Source: Nymphaea colorata (lineage: Eukaryota > Streptophyta > Magnoliopsida > Nymphaeales > Nymphaeaceae). From it: DNA of 64,000 nucleotides. Made by a program: the position numbers and the translations under genes. Under the pieces are notes generated by a model. The model was given only the letters and a program-made list of their open reading frames with translations. It had not been told where the DNA came from and ran no database searches. Every line of letters starts with the position of its first letter. Position 1 is the first letter of the stretch. Positions 23,011 to 34,689 of the stretch are shown here, piece after piece. Where the stretch lies: the NCBI RefSeq assembly GCF_008831285.2, contig NC_045151.1:12326571-12390570 (forward strand). The letters run 5' to 3'.

Positions 23011-23930
23011 AGATAAATGTTGCAAGGATAATCAAGTTGTATTTGAATTTTCTGCCTATCTTTGTATGCTGAAGGACCAGCGTACAAGGTTATTAATCCT
23101 ACAAGGAAAGAGTGACAATGGCCTCTATCGTTTCCAACTCCCACAACCAGAAAGCAATGAACAACAAAATGAAAAGGTGGCACTCTATGGAGAACAGACA
23201 ACATTCGTAGATGGCACGCTAGACTTGGACACATTGCCTTGAATAATGTTCATTTTGTTTTGAAAACAACAATGTTGTGATGCTTGTCGATCTAGAAAAT
23301 CACATGTTCTTCCATTTACTTAATATGATCACAAAGTCACTGAACCACTTGAAGTGGTTTACTCGGATATATGGGGTTCAACGCCCATGATTAGCAACGA
23401 CAAATATCGATGCTATGTCTCCTTTATAGATGAATACTCGAAGTATACATGGATTTAAATGTTGAAAAGGTTTTTAAAGCATTCAAGGTGAAAGTCGAAA
23501 ATATATTTGATGCAAAAATTAAATGTTTTCACTCTAACAGTGGTGGTGAGCATGCAGCTCTTAACAAGTTCTTTCAAAATCATGGTATCGAAAGAAAAAT
23601 TTCATGTCCTCATACACACGAGCAGAATGGCACAGTTGAAAGGAAACATCGCACCCTTGTTGAAACAGGCCTCTCTCTTCTTAAACATGGAGGTGTTTCA
23701 ATGAAATTCTGGACTTATGCATTCCTACAACAGGTCTCAAAAGCAAGTCTCCATTAAAAGTTTTACACAAAATACCTCCAAATATAACTTCCTACGAGTG
23801 TTTGGTTGTGCCGTCTACCCAAACTTGTTGTCTTATCGCCATCACAAGCTTCAACCTGAGTCCTCCAAACACGCCTTTCTTGGACACTCAAATGTTCACA
23901 AGGGTTATCTAGGCTGCAAACTCTAAAATT
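23011..23930 (+). pseudogene. Copia integrase
   Basis: A GAG-pre-integrase stretch at 23100-23260 (GKSDNGLYRF, then RWHARLGH-type residues near 23225) leads to VVYSDIWGSTPMISND near 23355 and FIDEYSKYTW near 23425. The central core continues with IKCFHSNSGGEHAALNKFF at about 23518-23575 and SCPHTHEQNGTVERKHRTL near 23605-23660, including the catalytic glutamate. Frame breaks occur near 23455 and 23730. The core keeps several expected residues but the protein is not continuous. Confidence 0.8.
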
Positions 23931-24329
23931 CCAAAATCATTATCAGCCGACACGTTGTGTTTAATGAGTCAAACTTTCCATTTCTCGAACAACCAAATCA
24001 ACTCCATGATATTCATCGTACCACCACACCAATACCCCTTTTTTTACCTATGATACCTCCCATGACCAACTCTATCTCAAATAAGCTACCACCATCATCT
24101 CAACGCAGCCCTACACGTGACCCAAATACCACTCCTGGTACACATCTTCTACTCGACGAGTCAGTTGTCCCTCCACCTACAGCCTTGCCCCCTCTTTAAA
24201 GCTATAGCATGATCACCCACTCCCAATATGGCACGAGAAGACCAAAATTCTCTTTTTCAACAGTCTACCCACTTCCCACTTCTCTTGTCACCCAATATTA
24301 ATCCGATCAGGAACCAAGAACTTATGATC

Positions 24330-25098
24330 AAGCCCTCAAGACAGCCCATTGGCAAGAGGCTATGGCAAAAAAGATGCAAGCCCTTCATCAAAATGGAATG
24401 TGGACTCTTGTTCCACCTGACCGGACTTTTACCATTATCGTGTGCAAATGGATCTTCAAGATTAAACGTAAAGCTGATGAAACTTTGGAATGATACAAAG
24501 CTCGACTGGTTGCCAAAGGCTATGATCAAATTGAAGGCATTGACTACTTTGAAACATTCAGCCCTATTGTAAAGCCAGCTACTGTTCGCATGGTTTTATC
24601 ACTTGCTACTTCTCTTTGTTGGCCTATAAAGCAGCTCGATGTTAATAATGTGTTTCTTCATGGGGATCTTACTAAAGACTCATATATGGCTCAGCCTCTG
24701 GGATTTGAAGATCAACGTCACCCAGGTTATATGTGCAAACTTCATAAAGCACTCTATGGAGTGAAGCAAGCTCCAAGAGCCTGGTATCACAGCCTCAGTC
24801 AATCACTACTACATATGGGTTTTAAAATGTCTCATGTTGACAACTCGTTGTTCATTTTAACTACAAATCAGGTTATGATCTTTATATCCTAATCACTGTT
24901 ACTAAATTGATTCATCGTCTCAGTATCGCATTCTCTCTCAAAGATCTCGGCCATTTACATTATTTCTTGGGTATTCAGGCCATTCCAACATCAGAAGGAT
25001 TGTCTCTCTTAGAACAAAAGTATATTATTGACATTTTGACTTGGACAAATATGACTAGTGCCAAGCCTATCTCTATGCCCTTACCGGCAAATTCCTAA
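24330..25098 (+). pseudogene. Copia reverse transcriptase (first part)
   Basis: RT begins around 24330 with a W-Q-E-A-M-A-K-K-M-type phrase. It continues through CKWIFKIKRKADE near 24445-24480 and [19 protein letters not shown] near 24630-24690, with the first catalytic aspartate in [18 protein letters not shown] near 24750-24795 is well kept. The stretch that should carry YVDD (near 24870-24905) reads instead into stops and joins directly to a KDLGHLHYFLGIQ block near 24945, so the YVDD box is lost by deletion. The RT then ends at the hAT insertion. Confidence 0.85.
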
Positions 25099-25192
25099 TT
25101 GACAAAGGTTGGAACACCCTTTTGAGATGCCACTCTTTATCATCAAACTGTCGGGGCCCTTCAATATCTCGCAATCACTAGGCCTGATATAT

Positions 25193-26063
25193 TAGGGGTG
25201 GGCATCGGGCCGGGCCGGGCCGGGTATCGGGCCTGGCCACCAAAAGTCAGGCCCGGCCCGGCCCGCCTCCTTCTTCGGCGATTCCGCCGCGCCAGCCTCG
25301 CCCACTCCTCCGGCAACGACGGCACAGAGACCCACGGCATCCTCGCTTGTGGCACCGGCGTCGGCGTCTCCATACGTGCTTGCCCTCAGCGGAATGTTCA
25401 CTTCACTGGAGCTGGCCCAAGGGATCGTCGACGCCTGGCTCGATTCCCCATTCAAATCTCTGTGCCCGACGAGAGGCGGCGTCGCCTGGCGAGATCGACA
25501 CCTTTCTGAGCAACTCCCTGTCCGAGATGTCAAAGATCCCTGCCGCGAGCTCCGCTGGAGGCAGAGGGGCCTCCTGCGCCATCTGCTTCCATCCGGATCT
25601 ACCCACCGGCGATGAACGAAGAGAGGGAGAGGTAGAGGGAAAGGGGGAGCAGAGAGGTAAAGGGGGAACCAGAGAGGGAGAGGGAGAGGGGGAATCGGGA
25701 GGAGAGAGGGAAAGGGGGAACCAGAGAGGGAGAGGGGGAATCGGGAGCAGAGAGGGAAAGAGGGAACAGAGGGGGAATCGGGAGCAGAGAGGGAAAGGGG
25801 GAACCAGTGAGGGGGAATCGGGAGCAGAGAGGGAAAGAGGGAACCAATGGGGGAGCCGGGAGCGGAGAGGGAACCAGAGAGGGACTGAGAACGGGTCGCG
25901 AAGAAGGGTCAGCAAGGGAGAGGGAGAGAGGGAGAGGGGGACGGAGGCGGAGAGGGAACCAGAGAGGAAGGGACTGTCGGGCCGCCCTATCGGGCCTGGG
26001 CCCGGCCCGGGCCGGGCCGGGCCGGGCTGGCCCGTCGGTGGCCCGGCCCGATGCCCAGGCCTT
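25193..26063. mobile_element. Non-autonomous hAT element with 8-bp target duplication
   Basis: The 871-bp insert is bounded by perfect direct repeats TGATATAT (25185-25192 and 26064-26071), the 8-bp duplication typical of hAT insertions. Its ends are inverted repeats: TAGGGGTGGGCATCGGGCC on the left, and on the other strand of the right end AAGGCCTGGGCATCGGGCC, about 24 bases with three mismatches. Removing it rejoins the copia phrase PDISYVVNKMC, which proves the insertion. The interior is a GC-rich segment (25250-25620) and then a purine-rich array of roughly 25-40-base GAGAGGGAAAGGGGGAACC-like repeats to about 25970. It encodes no transposase; the long frames inside are shadows of repeats. 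Confidence 0.93.
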
Positions 26064-26071
26064 TGATATAT

Positions 26072-26640
26072 CCTATGTAGTCAATAAAATGTGTCAATTC
26101 ATGCACACTCCTACGACTGAAAACTGGAATGCTGTAAAACGCATATTAAGCTATGTTAAAGCCACCATCCACCATGGCCTTCTCCTCAACCAAAACTCGT
26201 CAACTCACCTACATGTTTACTCTGATGCAGACTGGGCTGGATGTCCAGACGACCGCAAAAACACTGGGGCCTATGCTGTCTTCCTTGCCGGAATTTGATT
26301 TCTTGGAGTTCGAAGAAACAACCCACTGTCTTTCGATCCTCCACTAAAGCTGAGTACCAAGCAATCGCCAACACTATTGTAGAGGTCCTTTGGCTTAAAT
26401 ACTTGTTACAAGATATGGGCATCTCTCTTTTAGAACCATTAATTCATTGGTGCGACAACATTAGTACCATCTATATGATGGTGAATCCGGTTCTTTATCA
26501 GAAAAATAAACATATTGAACTAGATGTACACTTTGTTTGAGATCTTATTGCCTGTAGACAACTCTCTGTAAGACACATTCTCGTCTCTCATCAATTTGTG
26601 GATCCTCTCACCAAAGTTCTACCCACAGATGTCTTTGTTT
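26072..26640 (+). pseudogene. Copia RNase H region
   Basis: Downstream of the hAT insertion the copia frame resumes with SYVVNKMCQFMHTPTTENW and WNAVKRILSYVKATIHHGLL. The RNase H core YSDADWAGCPDDRKNTGAY is well kept at about 26218-26275. A frameshift near 26298 moves the frame before the KSSTKAEYQAIANT-type block near 26335-26375. WCDNISTIYM near 26450 carries the next RNase H aspartate, followed by KHIELDVHFV and a stop. The region ends at the polypurine tract before the 3' LTR. Confidence 0.85.
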
Positions 26641-26692
26641 GAGGACATTTCAAACTCAATGTTCGTTCAGGACCATGGAGTTTGAGGGGAGA

Positions 26693-27070
26693 TGTTATCA
26701 TATCAGATCAAACGAGTGCCCAATCTGGAGCTGATTCTAGAAACGCATCACAAAGACAAAATCGTGCTCATGAAAAAGGAAAGAAAGTTAAGGAGAATGG
26801 AAATCAACGATCCCTTGATTACAACAAGAAGAAAAGGAAAATTGTCAAACCTGCCAAGGGAATTAAATCCCAATGCATAATAAATTAATTTGTAAACCAA
26901 ATGAAAGATATCTTTCCAAGATTGGCTTGATGTAACATCTCCTATATATAATAATGGAACCTCACCTAGTGAGAGAAGGTGAGAGAGGATTGTCGTGGAT
27001 GTAGGAGAACAATACTCCGAACCAAGTTAAATCATGAGTGACTTATATTTTCTATGCTTGAACTTTATTA
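26693..27070 (+). repeat. 3' LTR of the copia element
   Basis: It begins TGTTATCATATCAGATC right after the purine tract at 26681-26692 and aligns with the 5' LTR throughout. A TATATATAATAATGG stretch near 26945 is the likely core promoter of both LTRs. Confidence 0.9.
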
Positions 27071-28520
27071 TAGAGAACATGGAAATCATGTCTTTACGTG
27101 AAGGAAAGAAAAGCATAGGCTATAGATGGGTTTTAAAATGAAAATTAAAAGTCAAGGACTTTACAAAGACACAAAGTTAGACTAGTTGCCAAGGTTTATT
27201 TATAGGAACGCAAGATAGTTTATGAAGAGGTCTTTATATCCATAGTTTGAATGACATCAATTAGAACTCTTATAGCAATTGCTTCCAATGTTGTTAAGTG
27301 CATTGACTGGAAGTGGTTTATTGAATTTGTGAGGCAAGGCAATGCACCATGTGGCGATGTGATGCATAAGAATCAGGTTCAAAATTTTGAAATATATAAT
27401 ATATTAAACAATATAAAAAAAATAAAAATAAAATAAGGTAAAAATGATTTGAAAAACTGAATTATATGAAAAACAACCTATGTATATTTTTCTTTAAATT
27501 GAAACTAACTATAGAGGTATGATATCTAACTTGAAAAACCTAAGAAAAAAAAAACACGTTTCTTTAAAGTACAATAGGATTTCATGAAAATTGAAAAACC
27601 AGAGGTCCACAGCCTTTTGTTTTTTCCTTTGTTAGCTCGTATGCATGCATCAAAAAAGAAAATCTTGATTATAAAACTTATGAAATGAGAAATAAAATAG
27701 TTTATTATATAAGAATTACGAGCAGATACCCAATAATAGATGAAATCAAGTTGACAGGTCTTGTTCCTTAAATTAAATTTCATGCTACATAATATCAAAT
27801 TTAGATGTCTAATACAATATGGATGAACCAAAAAGCACATGGTATATTAGAGAACCAGCAATAGTGGTTACCAGCCAATTTGTCATTGTTGTCGGCAGGA
27901 GAGCGGGGGTACGTTAATGATATCTCAAAACATATGGAAATAGAAAACTCCTTTTGCAAGTTGAAACCCTTTTCTATAGAGTGGGTTGTACTCAAAAAGT
28001 CTTCTCCTAGCATTTTTTTAATGTCAGGAAACTTTTCCCCACTGAGAAGCGGCCATTTTCAGAACTCACTTAGTGTGCACGCAGAACGTACCAAATGTGC
28101 ATCATCATGGTGTGTGTGCATCACCTCATAAGGCATGTGCACCAAGTCAAATATGCCTCGCATTTACTTACTGAGGCATTTTACTATTTGTGTAACGATG
28201 TGTGCACATCACACCTTGATGCACATGTATCTAATAACGTTGATTGCTCTAACAAAAATGACTCATTTATCAAGCAGATATCATAAGACCATGATTAGAC
28301 ATAGGTTCAGACCATGTTACTTTGATATTTCTCTCTTTGTAAAGATTTTAACTGATGCCATTGTGATTTTGTGGTTTTATGTAGATGATATGATTATTAC
28401 AAGTGATTATGAGGATGGGGAAAGCAAAATCAAGTAGTTGAAGGAAGAGTTTCAAATTCTAATTTGGGATTTCTTACATCATTAAAATAAAAATGAAATA
28501 TTCTCGAAGAGGTTATTTGT
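27071..28520 (+). pseudogene. Older copia RT relic flanking the copia element
   Basis: Immediately after the 3' LTR the phrase LREGKKSIGYRWVLK is the copia RT start of another element, followed near 27170-27290 by damaged equivalents of [10 protein letters not shown] and MTSIRTLIAIAS. The second half appears near 28310-28440 with CYFDISLFVK and FYVDDMIITSDY, which holds the YVDD box. About 1 kb of unrecognised AT-rich sequence lies between the halves (27340-28290) and may be another insertion. Stops and frameshifts are frequent. Confidence 0.7.
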
Positions 28521-30487
28521 TATGTCACAGTAGGATAGTTCCCGGCCACGCCATTCGGAAATGCCGGAAGAGGTCTCTCTTGACATTGAACTCGTGTGTT
28601 GGAACTTCTACAGCCGGCGCTTCGATTAAACTGAATGGACCCTAAACATATTCGAACATGGGTTCAAAAAATGGTGGATAGCTGGATAAAAAAACAAACA
28701 TCGAACCACATGCAAGAATCCAACATCCTTGATTTTTCACCAAATGGATATAGATGCCAAGAACAAAAAAATGAATTCAGACCCAAATCTGATCCATTAT
28801 CCCTTATTGGATCTAGATTGCTGATGGGTCTAGGAGAACCTTTATCCAGACATATTATGAGATCTGGCCCTTAAATGAATCCGGGGTAGATTCAGACCGC
28901 ACAATGCCCAACCATTATCCATTTTACTTTATTGGATCAATTTAGTTCAAGCTTTAATCAAGACCTGAACAGTCCAACTTCAATCTTAATGCTCCATGTG
29001 AAGTCTCAATAATATATCTAAACTAAGTTATGGATCAAGGATTCAATCTTTTAACTAAATGGATCCCAATTGTAAATCCATGATCTGTATCCCAAAAAAC
29101 CTGAAGACCGATCCATATTGCCTTTATTGGATCTGGTCACCACCATTTAGATCCTGATGTGGTTCTCACAACCCATGATCAGAGATTAACTTGATTTAAA
29201 TCCTCTTCCAACATCTTTATTCTACACCCGTTTTAAACCAAATGGACCTGAGTCGCAAGAGAAAGAGATTCCGACACATATTTGATCCTTAATTCTTTAT
29301 TTGGATCTGACAAATAAACTTGACTGGATCGTGAACTGAAATCCAGTTTAGATGGAAGCGGGTATGAGTATAAACATTCTGGATATAGACCCCAATTTGA
29401 TCCATAACACTTTATTGGATCTAAGTTAGAGACTCAGGTTAGGTTCTGGATCAAAATTGGAAATCAAAATAGATTGGTTGCATTTCGCCTTACTCCAAAA
29501 TTCAAATTCTTGAATATAAAATCCACATCGAAATGTCAACCAAAACGGATCTAGGTCAAAGGATATCTTGATTTTGACCCAAAATGATCCATAACTTCTT
29601 CTTCAGATCTGGAAAAAAAAACAGAACTTGAATTTGGATTCCCAATCTAATCCAATTTCTGAATGTTCAGATCAGGTCTGAAACATAAAATTCCAATATG
29701 TGCATAACCGAGAATTCAAACAAAAATCCAACGTACAAATAACCCATCTGATTCTGGCTCAATTGTACACGTTAGTAAATGATGTACAACTAGATGAATG
29801 CAAAATATGGCTCAACGAAAATGAAAGTGGAAGCAAGTGTAGTGCTTCTAGTTGTGAACGTAACTAGAGCACATTTGAACAAGTACTGAAGTTAAATACT
29901 CTTCATTGTTTTCATAAATTCGTTTAGATTAAAAAAACAAATGTAACTAGCAACATGATTTATGCCTTATGTATATATGTTATCATAATTTATGAAACTT
30001 CGTACAAAGAAGCGAAATAATTTGGAATACAGAACATAGTGTCAGGTTAAAATTGATACAAAAAGAACTTCAAGTACACAATATTTAACGAAGAAAAAAG
30101 ATGGCCATAACTTGTCGGCATCACCCTAGAACACAGAAGAAAATGGATATGGGAAATCTATTTTTGTGTAACTTGGAACAGAGTTTGGAATTTACTTTGA
30201 GTGCTTAAAGCTGATAGTACTCAGTAGTAGTCTGGAATAGGTTGGAAAGTAAATGCAAGATACAAAAATGGGTTAAATTGAAAAGTTTAGATTCAAATGG
30301 TTACATATCAGCCTGTATCAGAGAGGAAAAATGGGTTTACACATAGAGCTCCAGCTTGAACTCATATAATCATATTCCCAAGCTTTCTTAGTTTTTTACT
30401 TGAAGTAAACTGCAAGAACAATCACCAATTAAAAAAAGACGAGCTTTGCTTGAGGAATTGAAATCAGCCGGACACCATATGTCGCCC

Positions 30488-30655
30488 GATGGTTTTCTTC
30501 TTTGTGTTGCTAAAAACAATCAAGACAGATGGTTTTCTTCTTTGTGTTGCTAAAAACAATCACAAAGAGACTATTGACGACAGCAGTTGTTTGACAACAG
30601 GGTTTTAGCAATAGAGACGACAGCAGTTGTTTGACAACAGGGTTTTAGCAATAGA
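30488..30655. repeat. Two adjacent 40-bp tandem duplications in unit B
   Basis: ATGGTTTTCTTCTTTGTG begins at 30489 and again at 30529. GACGACAGCAGTTGTTTGAC begins near 30576 and again near 30616. Both have a 40-base step and occur once each in unit A, so they arose after the A-B duplication. Confidence 0.85.
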
Positions 30656-30693
30656 GTGCACCTTTTACAATGGAGCAACTTCCTTATTTTCAT

Positions 30694-30698
<5 letters not shown>

Positions 30699-30760
<62 letters not shown>
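30699..30760. repeat. (TA)n microsatellite
   Basis: A pure TA run of about 31 units lies upstream of PELPK copy B, where unit A has a short TGTATACAC sequence. Confidence 0.95.
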
Positions 30761-30763
<3 letters not shown>

Positions 30764-31219
30764 GTGCAAGTACGTAACCAGAGAGTACTAGTCATCCAAC
30801 TCCCATTGGAATCAAGTCTGAAGGAAATTTCAAAATACAGGACCATTTAATATTAGTTATTTCATATCATTTGTTTTGGTGGAATCGACATAGTATGATT
30901 TCGTCAGTGATTTCGTCAGCTGTCCTGGAGTATACAATTGCATATTCCTTACCGGGATGGAGATCATGAGCAGTATATGTCAGAGGCCGTCGACGCATTT
31001 GACCAGAATGTGATCGAGCGCCACTCAAATGTTTGTTGTATATAAGTCTACATGTCTTGGTGAGTGGTTGGACTGCCTCATGATATTAGACCTCCACAGC
31101 AAACTCTGTCGTGCAGATAAAGCAATGGCCAGTGGGAAGGATGGCCAACCCTGCAACCATTTTCAAAACCTCAAATCAAGTACATAGCATTGGAACATGC
31201 TGCCCATCGAAGTTTATTC

Positions 31220-31226
31220 TATAAAT
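31220..31226 (+). promoter_or_regulatory. TATA box of PELPK copy B
   Basis: TATAAAT lies 100 bases before the ATG. It is one base weaker than the TATAAATA of copies A and D, since the following bases are TTCG instead of ACCG. Confidence 0.6.
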
Positions 31227-31319
31227 TTCGAGCTCCATCTGCAAATCCTACTCGTAGTCACCACAGCTTAGTATTTCACATACAGATTAGCTCAGAGTCA
31301 TCTTCATTCTTCAGCACCT

Positions 31320-31826
31320 ATGGGTTCTTCTGGTCGTGGCCCTTGTGCCATCTTAAATCTCCTTCTCGCTCTATCAATGCTAAGCAGTCATGTATGTTTG
31401 GGTGGTCGCTATCTGTTGGAAGCTGATGAGACCACCAAGGCACCAGAGGAGGTGAACCCACATGATCAACACCCTTTCCCAACAATACCAACCTTGCCCA
31501 AGCTACCTGAATTCCCAACTCTGCCTGAGCCTAAATTCCCGGAGATCCCCAAGCTTCCGGAGCTCAAATTCCCAGAGTTCCCCAAGCTAACTGAAGGTCA
31601 TGATCTGCCTGAGATGAAGTTCCCGGAAATCCCCAACCCGTTTGATCATCATCTTCCGGAGCTGCCAAAATTCTCGGAGATCCCCAAGCCGACTCTCCCT
31701 CATGAACTTCCGGAAGTTCATCTGCCTGAGCCTACTCTTCCTGAGTTGCCCCATGATTTCCCAGCTTTTCCCAAGCCAACTCTACCTGAATTTCCCGCAG
31801 TTCCTTACAAGCCCACTTCACCATGA
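31320..31826 (+). CDS. PELPK-type secreted proline-rich protein, copy B
   Basis: An intact 168-residue protein. Residues 1 to about 28 form a signal peptide (hydrophobic ILNLLLALSMLSS, then HVCLG before GRYLLEA), so the product should enter the secretory pathway and probably the cell wall. The mature part is made of proline-glutamate pentads (PEIPK, PELPK, PEFPK, PTLPE), the hallmark of PELPK1-like proteins. It carries one copy of the 62-residue module starting LTEGHDLPEM (31587-31775, one extra His codon) and ends PYKPTSP. The ATG is the first in the transcript and aligned with copies A and D. There is no intron. The family is linked to growth and stress responses in other plants; a precise role here is not known. 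Confidence 0.85.
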   Translation: MGSSGRGPCAILNLLLALSMLSSHVCLGGRYLLEADETTKAPEEVNPHDQHPFPTIPTLPKLPEFPTLPEPKFPEIPKLPELKFPEFPKLTEGHDLPEMKFPEIPNPFDHHLPELPKFSEIPKPTLPHELPEVHLPEPTLPELPHDFPAFPKPTLPEFPAVPYKPTSP

Positions 31827-34689
31827 TCACGTCACGTATATGTAGGATGCTACTGCAGCCCATTTACCAGAACGCTACCAGCTGCAGTTGCAGTATTCCA
31901 AACTGGCCACGCTTAGCTTGGACTAGCTTGGACACTTATCCTTCGTTTTGGAGGCTCGGTGTGTTCTTGCCTTTTGTGTACGTAAGCGAGGTTGCCCACA
32001 TCAGAGAGCTTATATATTTACTGCTATGTCAAATCATTTGGCATTTGTGATTAAGTAATTTATATGATTGGTAGCAGTTGACTTGTATCCGGATGCTTTT
32101 ATTCTGGAATAATATTGCCCCTGTTCACAACAGCTTTTCGTTAATGTCGATCCCAACTTTGCAGTCACGATTGCTCTCTCGGCTCTGCTTTGCTCTGCTT
32201 CTCACTCGTCTCGTCAAACAGCTTCAGATCATACGTTCCACATATTAAGCTTTATTCAAGTACATGCCTCTCCAACCCTGCAAGAGGGAGAAAAACATTC
32301 GAAATTTAGGTTGCCCACCCTGAGCCAAACTTGCCCCCGCCACTGATCAATAATTCAATACCAAGCTAATATATCGTAGCAGTGGGTTATAATGCTGCGT
32401 TAAACTACAATCCCTAGTCTAGCTAGCTTGATCCAAATTTAGTATTCGGGAGCAAGACGGAGTTGCATGCATCTGGTGGTGCAAGAACAAATACACATAG
32501 AAAGAAAAAGGAAGGGGGTTAGAGTATTTACAAAAAATATATATATATATATAAAGAAATGTACATTTTAAATTTTTAACTTTTTTATTACTCTTTTTGT
32601 CCTTTAAAAGGCTTTCTTTTTTTATATTCATGGGTACTTTGGTTATTACACATATTTGTGCACAAATTTTTGTGGATAATGATGTGCACCTTACCAGTTT
32701 CACTCTAGAGCTTTCTTTTACAGCTATATCTTGGTAAGGCCTTTGGTTGGAGTTCAACCTGAAATTTCTTTTTTTAACAGAAGCAATAGAAAATCTAACT
32801 GGTTCTTGCTCAAGGCCACAAGTGGATGTCCAAGCCATTGTCATAAAAATTTGAAAAATCAGTTGAATCTTGCAGGCTGTTGATTTGATTCAACATTTTA
32901 GCTGATTTGATTGCGAATGGATAAAAAAAAATATGAGATTTATTTTAAAAAAATAAATTCAAACAATAGTTAGAAATTTAATAAATTGTGAGTAGGTGAT
33001 ACTAATTAATATTACCATGTTTATTGTTAAAAAATAAATAAATTTAGAAAACATAAAATCTTTCAAAGAATGACACAGTTAAACAATGGGAAACACATGA
33101 CACCTGGGTATCAACCAATTAATTAAATGGGTTTGTTGCTAATTGATTTGATTCGATTGGGCCAATTCAGGCCAATTGAGGCGACATTGGTCGACGCCTT
33201 CAAGGGTTCCAATGTCTCAAGATTTAATGCCGTAAGATGGATACGAGTCATACGACTATGCAGCTACCTCAGACTCAGAATAAAGAGGCAGAAAGACAGC
33301 AAGCAAGTAAAAGCTTTTCAGAGGAAACATATTAATTTATTTGAACACTTATCTGCATGAATTGGATGGACATCTGTGTTGGTACAGATCTACTTGAATG
33401 CTTAAGGTAAATAAAGGCAATTTAAATGCCTTTTCGTTTTTGTTTTCTAAAGTCCAAGAAAGAAAAAGAGGGGAGAGAGAGAGCCAACTTGCCCCTAAAG
33501 GCCAAACATTCATGGTAATTTGTGTGCTCACCTACCCCACCAGCTATGTTAAACCATGGAACAAAAGATATACAATGACAAAAAGTTCTTATCGTCAAAT
33601 GTTCTTGGGAATATTTTTTTATTCTACCCCAATGGCTGACAAGAATATTTTTTTATTTTTAAATCAGCTCTAAAATATCAGTTAATTAGCTAAGAACGTA
33701 TATCTAGTAATTCAGATAACTCTCGTGCAATTTAAACCCATTGGCTTTCTCTCTCTCTCTCTACAAATACATACATGTATATATGTAAGTAGGTGTATGT
33801 AGTCGCGCACACAGCTACAAAAATATAGTGGGGCGAGTGGCGAGCAACTTTTGGCTTCTTATAAAACTTTTGGCTTCTTATAATGAAGTGTTCTCTTGTG
33901 ATCATTGAACTGTCAACAATTAATATGACAGCAACATTATCAGTAACCAACTATTACAATACCAGCAGTATTTGATTTCAGGAGCGGAGCCCTTGCCCCA
34001 CCTAAAAAAAAAATCATGTAAATTTTTAGAAAATTTCACTTGTTTTATACAAAAATTTTGAAACATGTTATTTTGGCCTTAGTCAAAATTTAAAACCTTT
34101 AGTTCGGTTCCCCTTAAAAGCTGTTTGATTGCACAGCAACACATCGAAATGGAACAGAGGCATTCTGTTGATGAAAAAACGAAGCAAACGTTGAACATGT
34201 AACAATCAAACGCCCAATATGGGGAAGAAGAGTATAAAAGTATTATATGTTCCACAGCGTTCCATGACTGCTTGGTGGAATGACTCCTGTTGCATTCTTT
34301 CTCCTTCTATCTCTCCCTTGTTCTTTCTCTTTGAAGTTCCATGGACTTGCCCCGGAGCATAACATCCTATTACCTAAACAGCTCCTTATGTTACTCATCA
34401 AACTTGAAAATGAGCTAAATTCATTATATACTTTAAAAAACGTTCTATGAATCTACTTATTTTTTGGAGCTGATGCATATAAGTATTTTGTTCCCCAACA
34501 ACCCCAAAGGATACTACTTGTGAACCAACCAAAGCACTGCACGCCAGGTGTCCTGCTCACTCTTGTAACAGACATTTGCTGTTTACGTTCTTTATGGAGG
34601 ATTACAGTATCGGTTGCTTGGCAAAATTATACATTGTCAGTTTGATTTTCATGCATGTTATATCTATATATTATTAAACCAAACCTCTA
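31827..34689. other. Downstream flank of PELPK copy B
   Basis: No gene is seen. The flank matches those of A, C and D, for example GGTTGCCCACCCTGAGCC near 32310 and GATTGGGCCAATTCAGGCC near 33155. A block near 33980-34110 starting GGAGCGGAGCCCTTGCCCC may be an old MITE. Positions 32537-32552 hold a short TA run. Confidence 0.55.

Larger units (their letters stand above)
20859..27070 (+). mobile_element. Ty1/copia retrotransposon with both LTRs
   Basis: The two LTRs (20859-21234 and 26693-27070) differ at roughly 36 aligned positions by eye, about one in ten, which implies an old insertion. A primer site matching the initiator-methionine tRNA end (TGGTATCAGAGC) follows the 5' LTR directly. 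A purine tract (TTTGAGGGGAGA) precedes the 3' LTR. Inside, gag, protease, integrase, RT and RNase H occur in copia order, all interrupted. An 871-bp hAT element splits the RT/RNase H part. The copia element seems to lie inside an older copia copy, because RT sequence resumes right after the 3' LTR. No clean 5-bp target duplication is visible. Confidence 0.9.

Noticed and set aside
25347-26298. Long open frames of Gly/Arg/Glu-rich protein
   Set aside because: They translate the purine-repeat interior of the hAT element and run across its border into copia sequence.
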